Part shown: positions 48,683-60,264 of the stretch, piece after piece
Numbering within the stretch: position 1 is the first letter of the stretch
Layout of the letters: every line of letters begins with the position of its first letter
Source: Trichosphaerium sp. ATCC 40318
Taxonomy: Eukaryota > Discosea > Flabellinia > Trichosidae
Direction of reading: 5' to 3'
Length of the DNA stretch: 64,000 bases
Assembly (NCBI GenBank): GCA_038496445.1
Contig: JALMLS010000489.1
Coordinates: forward strand, 1 to 64,000
The notes under the pieces: generated by a model
What the model saw: the letters and a program-made list of their open reading frames with translations, nothing else
The model's database searches: none
Told to the model about the DNA's origin: nothing
Position numbers and translations under genes: made by a program

Positions 48683-49982
48683 ATGAAACCAGCCGTTCAA
48701 CGTGAGTCTGTTTAAACAGTAAATGCATGCGCAGGTCACTCCATAGTGATGGCAAGTCCTCCGCGTCTACTTTTTTGGCGTGCTATTAAACTAAAACGGT
48801 AACCCGCTATGGACATTATAAGTACCAGCGCATTACTAAGGATTTCGAGGCGGGGTACGTATTTTATGAACTTGGAGTGAATTAAAGAACTTAGTAACAA
48901 TTGTGTAGCCAGAGCCTTAAAAGCGGTCCCTGTACCTCCAAAAAAGCTTAATGAATCCGATAAACGCGTAATAGAGCGTATTGCTAGTAAACTCGAAGTA
49001 AAATTATTAGATGATTGGTACACTGTACGCCGGCGGCAGTTTGACGCGATGGGAGGCAAGTACATTACAGCAAAGTACGTTAACCGCCGACTGTTCTTTT
49101 CTTGGTTAAAAACCAGCTAACAAGCTTCAAGATACGATGGTTCTATTATGGGTGTAGTGCAAATGGCGTATCCTAAGTACCCTTGGGAATTAGCGAAGTT
49201 CAAGCACGTGCCTAGAAACTTCTGTGTTGGGATTAATTTTTTTCTTGGCAGATTCAAAGCTTTGGGTCATTGGGAGTTAGAAGATAATCAAAAGGATATG
49301 TTCTTGGTTGCTGGACAAAAACTTGGCTTTAAGACGATGGATGATTGGTATGGTGTAAAGTCGAAAGACTTGGCTCCAATATGTGGTAGTATATTGAGCT
49401 TGAAGTACTTGATATTTTAATTTTTGTTTGTCATGAAATACTTTTATGTCTGTTTAGATATGGAGGTAGTATTACAAGAGCTCTATCTTCAGTGTTCTCC
49501 AATTATATATGGGATCCAGATAAGTTCTTCTACAGGTTGTTCGTCTATTACAAGGCTTGGATTCTGACATATTGTAGGAGAAAGCGTACTTGGAGCACGT
49601 CTGCACAGATCAAGTTTGTGAAAAGTTTAGAACCCGCTCTTGATATAAGACAAGCATCCGATTGGTATTAGTTTGTTTAAAACGCTGTAGGTATTTATAA
49701 TTAACATGTTTATTATAGGCATCGTGTTTGTTATGAACAAATACTCGATCTTGGCGGAGCTGGAATAGCCCATTATTATCCTTATGTTTTAGAAAAAGTT
49801 TACCCTGAGACTGATTGGAATTGGTCTGCCTTTCAGAAACATCCAAGGTCAAAACAAAGGTACCAAGCTTTTAGAATATACTATGTTATACCGTACAAAA
49901 AAACTGCAAGCTGATTATTGTTTGTAGAGTCTTAAAAACGGGAACCAAAGTTCTATTCCCAAAAAACTCTGTTGTAAATTAG
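48683..49982 (+). CDS. DWY-repeat protein, short paralog without nuclease domain
   Basis: ATG 48683 is followed by a 28-base-plus intron and a basic, acid-free N-terminus (MKPAVQRHSIVMASPPRLLF, WRAIKLKR), again a probable mitochondrial presequence. Then come about four units of the repeat seen at 14941-17253: ASKLEVKLLDDWYTVRRR, KYDGSIMGVVQMAYPKYPW, GQKLGFKTMDDWYGVKSK and DWHRVCYEQILDLGG, with YPETDWNWSAF. The last exon (VLKTGTKVLFPKNSVVN) ends at 49982 without any nuclease/RAP-like domain. One intron (49204-49251) has GC-AG ends beginning GCACGTG. It may act as an RNA- or DNA-binding partner of the longer protein. Confidence 0.7.
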
Positions 49983-50401
49983 TTGTAAACAATAAAGTCT
50001 GTTCAAAAGATTGGTCATCTTAGTTTGATTCTTAGCTGCATCAGGTGCTTGAAAGTATATCAAAAGCAAAGAAAACTGTTTGTCTATGAACTTTGACACC
50101 TAATTATCACATGTAGACTTGCAAAGAAATACACACTATTGTTGACCAAACTCAGGTTGAGTTCTTTCTTTAGCGTTTAAACTCCCACAAGTGTCAGCGT
50201 GCATTCTTATAGAGGCGTTTGGCTATGGGTGGTCAGGCTGGCACTTGCTGAATTATTACGTTTATTTTCGAGTAGATTATTTGAGTGAAGAGCGTTTGTT
50301 CACGCGAAATACTTGATCAATCAAATTCTGTTCAGAAAATTCAGCTTCTGCTAACAACCACGGATCACAAATTTTCAAACAACATTTGATAACCCAACGC
50401 A
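49983..50401. other. Intergenic, no gene seen
   Basis: No coding or repeat structure recognised; it should contain the promoter of the deiodinase-like gene. Confidence 0.5.
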
Positions 50402-51558
50402 ATGGCACAGCCATTCGTGGTTCCGAATAAATGCTCTACGGCAAGGAAAGACTACAGCGAAGAGAGATTAAAGATGTTTAATACCCTATCTATCGATGGG
50501 ATAAAGGTAAAAGCTAAAATCAACCCCCGTGCCAAACTACTTCTTCGCTCATTGTTGTTTACAGGGCGTTTTTGATAAACAAGGGTATTGGGAAAAAATG
50601 AAAGAAACAAATAGCAATCTACTACCAACATATGAAAATATGGACCATCCTAAAGTGAAAGTAGGCGACGAAGCGCCAGGAGGTCGAGGTACGTCACGTG
50701 ACTTCACGTTTTTTTGAATTTTTGAGATTACTCAATTTTGTCCTTAGTGTTTGACCTGAATGGTAAAGAACTAGACTTTAAGAAGCTTATTGCGCGTGAT
50801 AAACCTGTCGTTCTCAACTTTGGAAGTTACACGTGGTCAGTACTTAATTCTCCTTGGGTTTTTTTGAAGTTTTTTTATTTTGGGTTTTCAGATTAGTTCT
50901 TACTATTTTACAGACCCCCATTCCGCCTGCATCTTGTTGCAGTATCAGATATAGTAGCGAAATACGCTGCTAAGGTAATTAGAAAGGTCACCTGTTAGAT
51001 ATTTATTATTAACACAGAAATAATAGGTAGATTATCTGGTAGTGTACATTGTGGAGGCACACTCAACTGATGAGTGGCACGTGACAACTAACGATAACGA
51101 TGGCGTATGTTACCTTCAACCAAAGACTTTGGAAGCCCGTATGGATATTACCAAGGTAATAATTTATTCCTAATTTTAGCACTTGTTTCTTTTGCAAAGA
51201 AACGCAATTATGATGATTGTAGTTGTGGATTTACTTCATATAAAACTACCTGGCTAATGGTTTTGAAGGATATGATTAACGAACTATCACTAAAAGATGA
51301 TGTTGTTGTTGATTGCATAGAGAACGAAACAGACGAAGCTTGGGAAGCCAAACCAGAGGTACAGTCAGAATAATCGCGACTTCTTTAACAAAGTTTCAGA
51401 GACTTTATGTTGTTGATAAGGGAATGATAGCATACCAAAGTGGTATTGGACCTTTCGGGTTAGTACTTTTGTTGAACTAAAAAAGAAATTCTAACTGTTT
51501 TACTTCAAGGTACAACATCGAAGAGCTTGAAGAGTTTTTGAAACAAAAATACTCATAA
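50402..51558 (+). CDS. Iodothyronine-deiodinase-like selenoprotein
   Basis: ATG 50402 (MAQPFVVPNKCSTARKDYSE), several short exons, stop TAA at 51556-51558. Family marks: VFDLNGKELDFKKLI, VVLNFGSYT then the active-site position, PPFRLHLVAVSDIVAKYA, DYLVVYIVEAHSTDEW and QPKTLEARMDI, ending EELEEFLKQKYS. In deiodinases the active site reads NFGSxT-U-PPF. Here exon 3 ends in TG (50834-50835) and the next exon starts with A (50914), so splicing creates TGA exactly at that position: selenocysteine, not a stop. The rival donor (GTGGTC) would delete the residue. There is no N-terminal membrane anchor, unlike vertebrate enzymes. The fold is thioredoxin-like; the substrate in a unicellular organism is unknown. 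A SECIS-like fold follows the gene. Confidence 0.85.
50834..50914 (+). other. Sec (TGA) codon split by an intron
   Basis: Codon bases are 50834, 50835 and 50914; the intron is 50836-50913 (GTCAGT...TTACAG, 78 bases). The donor fits AG/GTAAGT at five of the usual positions apart from +3. Reading it this way preserves the family length and the flanking GSxT and PPF residues. Confidence 0.75.
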
Positions 51559-51596
51559 AGAAAGAACCTACTTTCTTTTTTACATAGAAAACACAT

Positions 51597-51688
51597 TGAT
51601 GTCGTTGTTGTAATGGTGAATTGCTCTTCGTTAAACCCTCAAAACAGGGATGAAGAGTGATGAAAAATAAAACACAACATTGACGTCA
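51597..51688 (+). promoter_or_regulatory. SECIS-like element, type 2
   Basis: Basal helix: TGATGTC (51597-51603) with GACGTCA (51682-51688), and GTTGT with ACAAC (51674-51678). Then an internal loop and a SECIS-type quartet: TGAA at 51617-51620 opposite TGAT at 51658-51661, giving tandem G.A pairs. Helix II: CTCTTCGT (51624-51631) with ATGAAGAG (51650-51657), with a 3-base bulge on the 5' side. An unpaired TAAA (AA motif) lies 12 bases after the quartet. A small helix III of CCC/GGG is closed by an 8-base loop. This is the type 2 SECIS layout, located in the 3' UTR just after the deiodinase stop. The bulge is the only irregularity. Confidence 0.7.
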
Positions 51689-53761
51689 CGTTGAAACTGT
51701 CTCATTCTGCTTCTCTTTAGCAAAACACTTGTGATTACGCAGTGTTGGTATTTTACCACATAGACATTGCGTTTTCGATTGTCAAGTACATAAGCACCAC
51801 TTTGGGAAATAAAAAATTTTTCGGTTTTAGCCATTTTTACTTGTATTGACAACTCAGTGGTAACAATGAGCAAGCAATATGGAATCGCGTTATTGATATG
51901 TTGTCTTTGTATGTCACTATCAAGTACGTAAAAACTGCTTCAAAACAATTAAAAAACCGCCACATTCTTAAAAAAACTCACAAGCGCTCGCCCAAAACGT
52001 TGAAGGGCTTCCAAAGTCTCTAGAGGTTAAAAGTAACCTCAAGTACTCTTTTATCCTTGAAGATGATCCATCGAAGGCCTGCAAGTACATGGAAGAGCCT
52101 TGTGCAGATCTAAGCGATATTTGGTAAGATAGATCTTTTTGTACAATTTTCCATATTCGACATCACGTGACTTGTTTTCTAACTCAAAAAACAAAGGGGT
52201 TACGATTTTGAAGAGGATGGTGTCACTCATTACTTTGCTATTGTTGGTGTGACTAACGGTGTTGATATTGTAGATGTGACAAACCCAACTGAACCAAAAC
52301 GAGTCAAGTTTTTGAAAGGATGTATTAACATGTGGAGAGATATGAAAGAGTGCGTATTGTGTTTATTACCGACGTATTCAATGACGAAACTGGTCGTTGG
52401 TTAACGGTGTGATGTAGTTATGGCACTACTATCTATGGTATTTCTGAGTACACACAGACATGCGCATGTCCTGAAGGTAACGTTAGCTGCGTTACAATTG
52501 CTGACGTATTTTACCAAGGCACACCTTGTTTGGAACACATGGAAATTACTTCACCACCTGAAGTTGCAGGAACATACCAAATGACTGAAGGAAGACAAAC
52601 ACCTCAACTTGAAAGAGTTGGTCCTATCGTACGCAAAATATGTCTCATTTTTTTTGGTGCTAATTTGATTGTAAAGAATGGCAAACTCGTATCCGCTGAA
52701 CCACGTGATGACAAAGCATGTGATTTTATTTCGAATGGTGTTGAGCTTTTAGGAAATATCGCTATTATTGATGCTGGTGATTGCGGTTACGCAATTAAGA
52801 TACTCAATGCCCAAAACGCTGGTAGCGCTCATTATATTAGTCTGCTTTAGGTAGCAGATCTTCTAACGATTTCTGCTCCAGGTGCTATTGCTGTTGTCAT
52901 ACATAACGATAAAGATGATATTATCTACCCAGGTATGGGTGGTTGGATAGTGTACCATGAAAATATAACCATCCCAGGTACACGCATTAATTCCAGGTCA
53001 ATGATTCTAACATATTTTTTCTTGTCAACAGCCGTTATGATTGGTTTAGATGATGGTGACTTACTCCGTCAATATGATGGCGTAGAAATTGTTCTTGATG
53101 CTAGCAACAGAAACTTTTCTGATTTATTTGCTCCTCCTGAAGGCACGTGATATTTACAAAGCTATAGAGCGTGAAGATATGAACTAACTTTTTTGTTTAA
53201 AAGGAATTACAATTATCGACATGTCCGATCCTTGGGACCCAAAGATCAATCAAACGTTTACAGATCAATTTATGCATTCTCACAATGTCTATGTTGAAGA
53301 AGATAGACCTTTTATGTATGCTAATGCCTTTATCGTTAACATACACCTGATTAACATAACTTCTTTTTTTAAGGTATGTTTGTGGTACTTCAAATGGAAT
53401 GTACAAAGAAGTGCAGAATCATGGAATTACGTGGCAAACGGCGGATTGGTCATTTATGATGTCAAAAGTATGATTCCACAATATCTTACAGAGTGGAATG
53501 AGACATACATACACGATATGATGGTATGTAAAAGACGGAAAAATTATATAAGGTGGCTTACACAAAAAGGTAAAAAAATGTGGTGAGGTGTACTATCTCT
53601 ATGGTGCTGCCATATCAGATGACGACATTTATGTCTGGGATGTGACAGATCCACTTAATATGGTCCAAGTTCTGCGCTTCCGAGGTACAGTTTAGCACGT
53701 GCACACTTTTCTGTAATTTAGCATAGCGTATTTGAATTTCTGCTTTTTAACCGTTTTTATC

Positions 53762-56700
53762 CGTGATAGTAACTTTGTCAACTTTTTTTGTCAATATTTA
53801 CGATGTTGTCAACTTTGTTACAAAATGCTGTAAAAATTATTTTCAGCACGCACAGCCAGAAACAACGTATTTGAGTTGAAAATACAAAGTGATGCCCGAT
53901 TTAGAAAAAACACGTGTTGGGTTTTTTTTTTGCTTTAAATGTACCATGTGGTTTTACACGTATCTCACATGGTATGTACTACTACACCTTAAACAGTACA
54001 TAGTGATGCATTTTGCACATTTTTAACCCGTTTAAGGTTTTTATTTCACAACAGCAGCATATTGTACTGTAAGAGAGTTGTTGCGCGTAGAAAAGCATAG
54101 TGTAGGTACTTGCGAGATGGTTTACTTTATTATCTTTTGATTTTGCCCCATACTTTTTTACAATTGGTGAAATATGTCTACAGTGCTTCTAACATACCAC
54201 GAGATATCAATAGTTACTTTTTTGTAACATGGGAGGTAAGTATAACAAAAATCTGTAAACAACTTCAAGAAGTGTATACACAGCCTTGAACATTGTGTTA
54301 TGAGCGTTTGAAAGATCCTACATCACTTAACAAGCCATACTTACTATTTGTGTTTGATGTTGGACGCTAATGAGCCACCATTACGGCCAGCAATACCATC
54401 AATAGGTAACATCAAGCTGCTTGCATGGAACCAAGGAAACAACCCTGTTTTTTATTGTTCAAAAGAGAAAAAGTGGGCTCGACAATATAGTCACATACGC
54501 CATGCAAACACACACAAAGGGATTACATGGTATTACCGTTGCAAAAGACGCGGGATTTGTACAGCTAAGTTACAGATTGTCTCAAGAGCTGGTAAAGACG
54601 CTGAACATGCTCAAGTGTTGGATATCAGACAAACAGAAGGTACTATAAACAACAACAGTTTAATTGAAGTTTAAAATAACCAAAATTGTTAGGGCATTCT
54701 CTACAGTGCCTCCCTATTCCCGTTCATAAATTAAAACTTGGAACTGGCGCAAAAACTAGCATTAAAAAAGATCTGGCACGCAAAATACCAAAACGAAGTG
54801 TGGTATTTCGAAAAATGACATCAGCATCTATCACTAATTGTTTTTATGTACTAGTATAAAGCTTTTTTACAAGATGAATCTAAAGATCCTCTTAATGGCT
54901 ATGAGGTACCTAACGCTAATAACATGGCATACCTGGCGCGTAGAGTGCACCACGAAAAGGATATGCACCATGAGGTATTGGTTTTTTATTATGCTTGGAT
55001 TAACATGCCCACAGGTTTACTCAAACATTCGGATGATGTACCCCGAATCATCTAGAATTGTTCAAGCCACAAATGATGTAATATCATTTGTCGAGCCAGA
55101 TTGTGACAAAAAAATACGCAACCTTGATACCAGTGTCCTCTTTGTTGATGGCACCTTTGGCATTGCGGATATTAACGCTCAAGTACGTGTAGTAAAAGTA
55201 AACAAGATTTTTTAGCTCATATATTTTACTTTAGGTTTTGTTTTTTTGGGTAAAGGCTGTTGGTGAACACTACACCAAAGGAACTTGTATTAGCTTTGCC
55301 ATTATGAAGAATAAAACACTGGCAGAGTATGAATACGCGTTTATGCACCTAAAGAGTGTATGTGGTGCTCCTTTTGAGCGTTTGATGACTGACGGAGAGA
55401 CAAACATGAAAAGAGGTACTTTTTTTGCCAACATTTGTTTTACAACTAGTAATATTTGTTTAGCCGCTACAAATGTACTGGGACCCTTAAAAATAGCCCA
55501 GTGTATTTACCATATAGCAGAAGCTCATAGACGAAGGCGAGCAAGGCTAGGATTGAAAAAAGAAGGGCGTGAAGAAGAGAATAGATGGTGTAAGCTTGTT
55601 TCTTCTGAGCTGATATACGAAAAAAATGAGAAAGCATTCTATCGTAAATGGCACGCCTTTAAAAAAGAAGTGATTGAGAAGAGCGATGACTGCAAACAAT
55701 TTATTAAATACTTAGCTAATACTTACATTGAGGTTGCAAACGAAATAACCGAGTACACTACATAATTCATACCACAACCTTTTTCTTATTTTTTCCTTAC
55801 TTTTCGTTTTAAACTTTTTTTTTTACTAGCTCTCCTCCATCTACTTGGGCTCTTTGGACTGTTAAGAATACGCCTTGGAAGCACTGTCGAACGAATAATA
55901 TCAGTGAGGGCAACAACTGCGATGTCAAGAATGTGTTAACATTTGAGGGTACTACTAAGCGAGCTTGTGATGTTGTGTTTTCTTCTCTGGCAAACTATGC
56001 AAAGTGCAGCTTAAAGGATGGCATGCGTACAGTAGAAGGAATACCTGTTGGCACTCCCAAAGCTGTCACAGAGAAGAGGCGCAAAGAGCAAGCTGAGAAA
56101 ATCAGAAAGCGGTGCATGTGCTAATGCTACATTAATTTTTGCTTATAATGTTGTTTAGTGAAACGGCTTAATACTCCGCTGCTAAAATTAAAAGCACAAC
56201 AAAAAGCTGCGAGAGAAGCTAAAGAAGCTAAAAGAATCCAAAAAGAAAAAAAACAACGCCTTCAACATAACCAACGCCTTACAGTGCCATTAAAGGTTAG
56301 AATCTTGGTAAATTTAAGCTATTAACTTTGCTCATAGCTTCGAAAGAATAAAACAATCATAATCAAAAAAAAATCAATGAAAAAATACCTTGCTACCAAA
56401 CTTTAATAAACTTCATTTCCTCCTCTATTGTGGCGTTTACTTGTAGCTGATGAGATGCCTGTAGTATATATATAAACGGTGAAGTTCTTGGTTTGTTTTT
56501 AAATAGCTTAGTTGTGGTTCAGGGCTTCATTTCTACCAACTACTTACTGATTTTTTGGTCAACTTTCTGTCAACTTTTTGTGTCAGCAATTATTACTGTA
56601 GGTATTTCATGAAACGTAATATTAAAGGTCTTTCAACCTAAGCAATATATATGTGCTTCGCAGGATATGCTTTGTTAATAATAAAAAAACAGCTGAAGAG

Positions 56701-56767
56701 GTTGAGAACAGGTTCACAGAAAGTTGACAAAAAAAAATTGACAGAAGTTGACATATTACCTGTCACC
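53762..56767. mobile_element. Mutator-like element (MULE 2) inside an intron of copy A
   Basis: Comparison with the empty site in copy B (62085-62160) shows an insert of about 3 kb. Ends: CGTGATAGTAACTTTGTCAA on the left, and on the right the reverse complement of TTGACATATTACCTGTCACC; subterminal TTGTCAACTT motifs recur at both ends. TTTTTATC flanks both sides (53754-53761 and 56768-56775), an 8-base target duplication, while copy B has one TTTTCATC-like site. It carries a plus-strand transposase. Confidence 0.85.
54357..56406 (+). CDS. FLYWCH-zinc-finger MULE transposase
   Basis: The N-terminal part has a FLYWCH-like finger (FYCSKEKKWARQYSHIRHAN, ITWYYRCKRRGICTAKL). The MULE core follows over several exons: LDTSVLFVDGTFGIADINAQ, FFWVKAVGEHYTKGTCISF, then LAEYEYAFMHLKSVCGAPF and ERLMTDGETNMKRG. 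It differs from the transposase of MULE 1 (no SWIM finger seen here, FLYWCH instead), so two MULE families are present. The basic C-terminus is rich in K, Q and R. Several introns have GT-AG ends; the final exon boundary is approximate. No obvious disabling lesion was seen, so it may be autonomous. Confidence 0.65.
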
Positions 56768-57665
56768 TTTTTATCAGGTCGTCAAGGCGCTGCACATAAC
56801 ATCTGGGTTGATGACAGTTGCCGTGTCATGTATGTGACACACGAGCGTATAAACGAGCCAATCACTGTATTGGAACACACAACCAAAATGTACACATACA
56901 TTGATATTCAACTACTAAGCATACTAATACTGCTAAGATCTTGGATCACTTACATCAAACCAGTTCCAAGGCACACTTCCTCATAATGTGCTTGTCAAAG
57001 ATGATATTCTTTGGGCAGCTTTTTACAGTGAAGGTACCTCATATCACATGTTAAGATCAACTTTTTGTAAAGCGAGAAAATAGGTGTGATTGCTTGGAAT
57101 ATCACAACACCTGATAAACCAACACTTCTTGCTCATTATCAAACATCTAAAATTGAACGTAAGACCACACCTGCCTAACACCCAGTAGCAATTTATACTG
57201 ATATTTTTACTACTTTAGGCGGACTTGCTGGAGTTTGGGGAGTGTATCCTTTCGCAAAGTCTGGCTATGTGTATGCATCGGACATAGAAGAAGGTACAGG
57301 AGATTTGCAATCAAGTGATTTCTTTAATAAATAGCACTCATGTAGGGCTTTTTGTGATGGAGTTGGTTGATTCTGAACCTATTGAAGAAGTCAAAGAAGA
57401 AAACTACAAGAGTACGTATTTTTATTAATCACGACATTAGTCTTCTTTGTACTTATACTATCTTAACAGCACTCTCTATTGTTCTTGGAGTGGTTAGCTT
57501 ATTACTTCTCTTTGCGTTAATACTTGCAATCATTATGTACTGGAAAAAGAGACCATACAAACGTGTTTAGATAATAAACTACATTTAGTTTATAATTAAA
57601 CATTAAGAACAATTGATTTCTTGCCACTTGTTAATTTCTTGAAATATTCTTACTTAGTCCTTTGT

Positions 57666-59666
57666 TTAAGAAGAAACCCTCAGCTGACCATCAGAGTTCC
57701 ATAGTTTTTCTACTCCTTCTTGATAATCATTTTTGTGATGACACTGCATACTTAGTTGACCATTTTCGTGCCACTCTTTGTGTTCACCTTCAAGTTTATC
57801 ATCTTTGTAAAACGCTTGCTCCCTTAATTGACCACTTTCATACCACTCTTTGTATTCACCTTCACGCTTGTCATCTTTAAAATAGACTTGCCATTTTAAT
57901 TGACCACTTTCATACCACTCGTTAGCTTCACCTTCTTTCTTGCCAGCATTGAAAGAGCAATTGAACGACAACTTACCGCTTTCATACATCTCTTTGTATT
58001 CGCCTACGTTTTTGTCTTCTTTGAAGTATCCTTGTGCACTTAATTGACCATTTTCATGCCACTCTTTGGCTTCACCCTCTTTTTTATCATCTCTATAATG
58101 GCAGTGTCCATTTAATTTACCATTTTTATGCCACTGTTTATATTCACCTTCTTTCTTGCCACTTTTGTTATAATATTGCATGCGGAGCTGTCCATTATCA
58201 TACCACTCTATGCATTCACCATCAATATTATTTTCTTTGAAACAACGTTGTATGCTCAATTGACCGTTTTCATACCAAACTTTTGCTTCACCTTCCAACT
58301 TGCCGTTTTCATAATGCTTAAGGGATTCCATATTTCCATTTTCATGCCAGTTTGTAAGGATTCCTTCGTTTTTACCATCTTTGTAGAATCCTATTACCCT
58401 TACTTGACCGCTTTTATGCCATTCTGTGGACTTGCCATCTTTCTTTCCATCTTTGAAATAGCATTGTATACACAATTGACTGTTCTCATAGTATTCTTTC
58501 GCTTCTCCTTCAAACTTATCATCCTTAAAGTTAAAGACTTCCTTTAGTTTTCCGTTTGGATGCCATGTTTTGGCTCCACCTTGTGCTTTGTCGTTATGAT
58601 AACAGAAACGTTCCTTTAGTTGACCGTTTACATGCCACATCTTGTGTTCACCTTCTCTTTTATCATCTTTGTAAAAGAGTTGATCTTTTAATTGACCACT
58701 CTCATACCACTCTTTGCATTCACCTTCGCGCTTGTCATCTTTTAAATAGACTTGTTGTTTTAATTGACCACTCTCATACCACGTTTTAGCTTCACCTTCT
58801 TTCTTGCCAGCATTGAAAGTGCAATTGAACGACAACTTACCACTTTCATACATCTCTTTGTGTTCACCTTCTTTCTTGCCTTCTTTGAAATAGCATAGTT
58901 GACTTAATTTACCATTTTGATGCCACTGTCTATATTCACCTTCTTTCTTGCCATCTTTAACATAGCACTGAGCTTTTTTAATTCCATTTTCATAATACTC
59001 TGTGTAGTCACCCACCATCACGTTATTCTTATAATGACAAAGATGAGTCAAACTTCCATTCTCACTCCATTGCTTGCACTCTCCTTCTGCTTGTCCGTCT
59101 TTAAAATGGACTATGGAGGAGAGAGTACCATTTTCATGCCAAATCTTGTGATCACCTTGTTCTTTACCATCATCATCGTAGCAACATTGAGCGTGCAACT
59201 GACTATTTTCATAAAACTCTTCTACTAGCCCTTTCTTTTTCCCGTTTTTGTAACTACGCCGTAATACCTTATTACTGTTTTCATAATACTCCTGTTTAAA
59301 AACGGTTAGGAAAAAAAGCACGTGACAAAACTAAAATGAATGAAGGTTCTTAAACATTAGGAGAATAGTGCCGCCGTACTTGTTCTATTTCTTGTACAAA
59401 ATTATCTCGAGGCTTAGTGGAGTAGAATCTCAAAGGAGAATACAAAATCGTCTCACGTGGGGTATGTACATGGGCGCAATACGATAAGCCATAAAATGGT
59501 GATATATTGTTTTCTCTTAGCGTAGTTCTAGATTTAAATTGTCGTTCCACAAAACCCTTTTTATACCTACTGCACGTGGTTCTAGGCAGTGAGGCTACAA
59601 TAAATGACCCTAAAAAATAGGTAAGTTACAATCTTACTGAGGTCGTTGTTACATACGCTGTAGCAT
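57666..59666 (-). CDS. MORN-variant repeat protein with mitochondrial-type presequence, copy B
   Basis: Exons 59666-59657, 59609-59380 and 59291-57666, the same structure as the gene at 2064-3997 (introns 47 and 88 bases). The presequence is conserved but diverged (SLPRTTCSRYKKGFV..., LRFYSTKPRDNFVQEIEQ), again with FYST. Exon 3 holds about 24 MORN-variant units (EGEHKEWHENGQLSMQCHHK type), ending QLRVSS. The array differs in unit order and number from copy A, as expected for tandem repeats that expand and contract. It sits between the two LVIVD copies in opposite orientation. Confidence 0.85.
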
Positions 59667-59729
59667 TGCGTCGTTTTTACGAAATTTGATTAACTGCGTT
59701 AGTAAATTTGGTGAGTTTAGTAAACTACT

Positions 59730-60264
59730 TGACTTCATGAGAATCCCTTGATGATTGTTTCTAAATCACGATATAAAGTTAAAGCTCAGCTGGAAGGAGA
59801 ACTAGCTTATCCAACCTTTGGGAATGTGATCCACGTTTTGGTAGGAGGAATTATGACTTTGCACTAGCACGTGATTTTAAAAACCTCACTTGCGATCCTA
59901 AAACGAAGTTGTCTACCATCTAAACCACCTTTATTAACTTTGTTTTTGCATCCTCACTGTTCCACAATAAGAAAGTGATAATGACTGCCATATGGCTTTT
60001 ATAATGCTTGAATTTTAGTGGTCGCAGTAAAGAAAACACGCAAATTGCATTTCAACTTAAAAATGGGATTCACTCATTTCTTGTGGCTTGCCTGAAGATT
60101 TCTACTTCATATAATTTATGCACTTATCACTAAAAACAAGTGCCACCATTACGGTAATACAATAAGTATGAAGTTTTATGTCATCTGTTTGACAGAGCAC
60201 TTTTTTCGGGTGATTTTTGCCGTTAAGTCATTGTTACGGGTATTGACAACTCAGAGTGGTAACA
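59730..60264. other. Intergenic, 5' flanks of MORN copy B and LVIVD copy B
   Basis: Divergent spacer. The part next to 60265 matches the flank of LVIVD copy A (ATTGACAACTCAG then GGTAACA). No independent gene seen. Confidence 0.5.

Larger units (their letters stand above)
51866..57570 (+). pseudogene. LVIVD/PA-domain membrane protein, decayed copy A with MULE insert
   Basis: Same order as the intact copy at 60265-62983: signal peptide (MSKQYGIALLICCLCMSLS), LVIVD/choice-of-anchor-B repeats (FAIVGVTNGVDIVDVTNP), PA-domain insert (NIAIIDAGDCGYAIKIL), second repeat block, TM helix (ALSIVLGVVSLLLLFALIL). Lesions relative to copy B: loss of one G near 53408 (GAAGTGCAG against GAAGGTGCAG), shifting the frame; loss of 34 bases at about 56869, where B has ATGTTTGATACACCAGAAGG; a donor changed from GT to GC at about 53142; and a 3-kb MULE in one intron (53762-56767). 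Several frames remain open, so decay is recent. Confidence 0.8.

Noticed and set aside
50834-50914. Deiodinase-like gene as a pseudogene truncated by TGA
   Set aside because: The TGA falls exactly on the family's selenocysteine position, downstream exons remain open and conserved, and a SECIS-like fold follows.
51866-57570. LVIVD copy A as a second functional gene
   Set aside because: A 1-base and a 34-base loss relative to copy B break the frame in conserved blades.
57666-59228. Plus-strand open frames opposite the MORN-variant array
   Set aside because: They are antisense shadows produced by the regular repeat; the minus strand has the protein signature and conserved exon structure.
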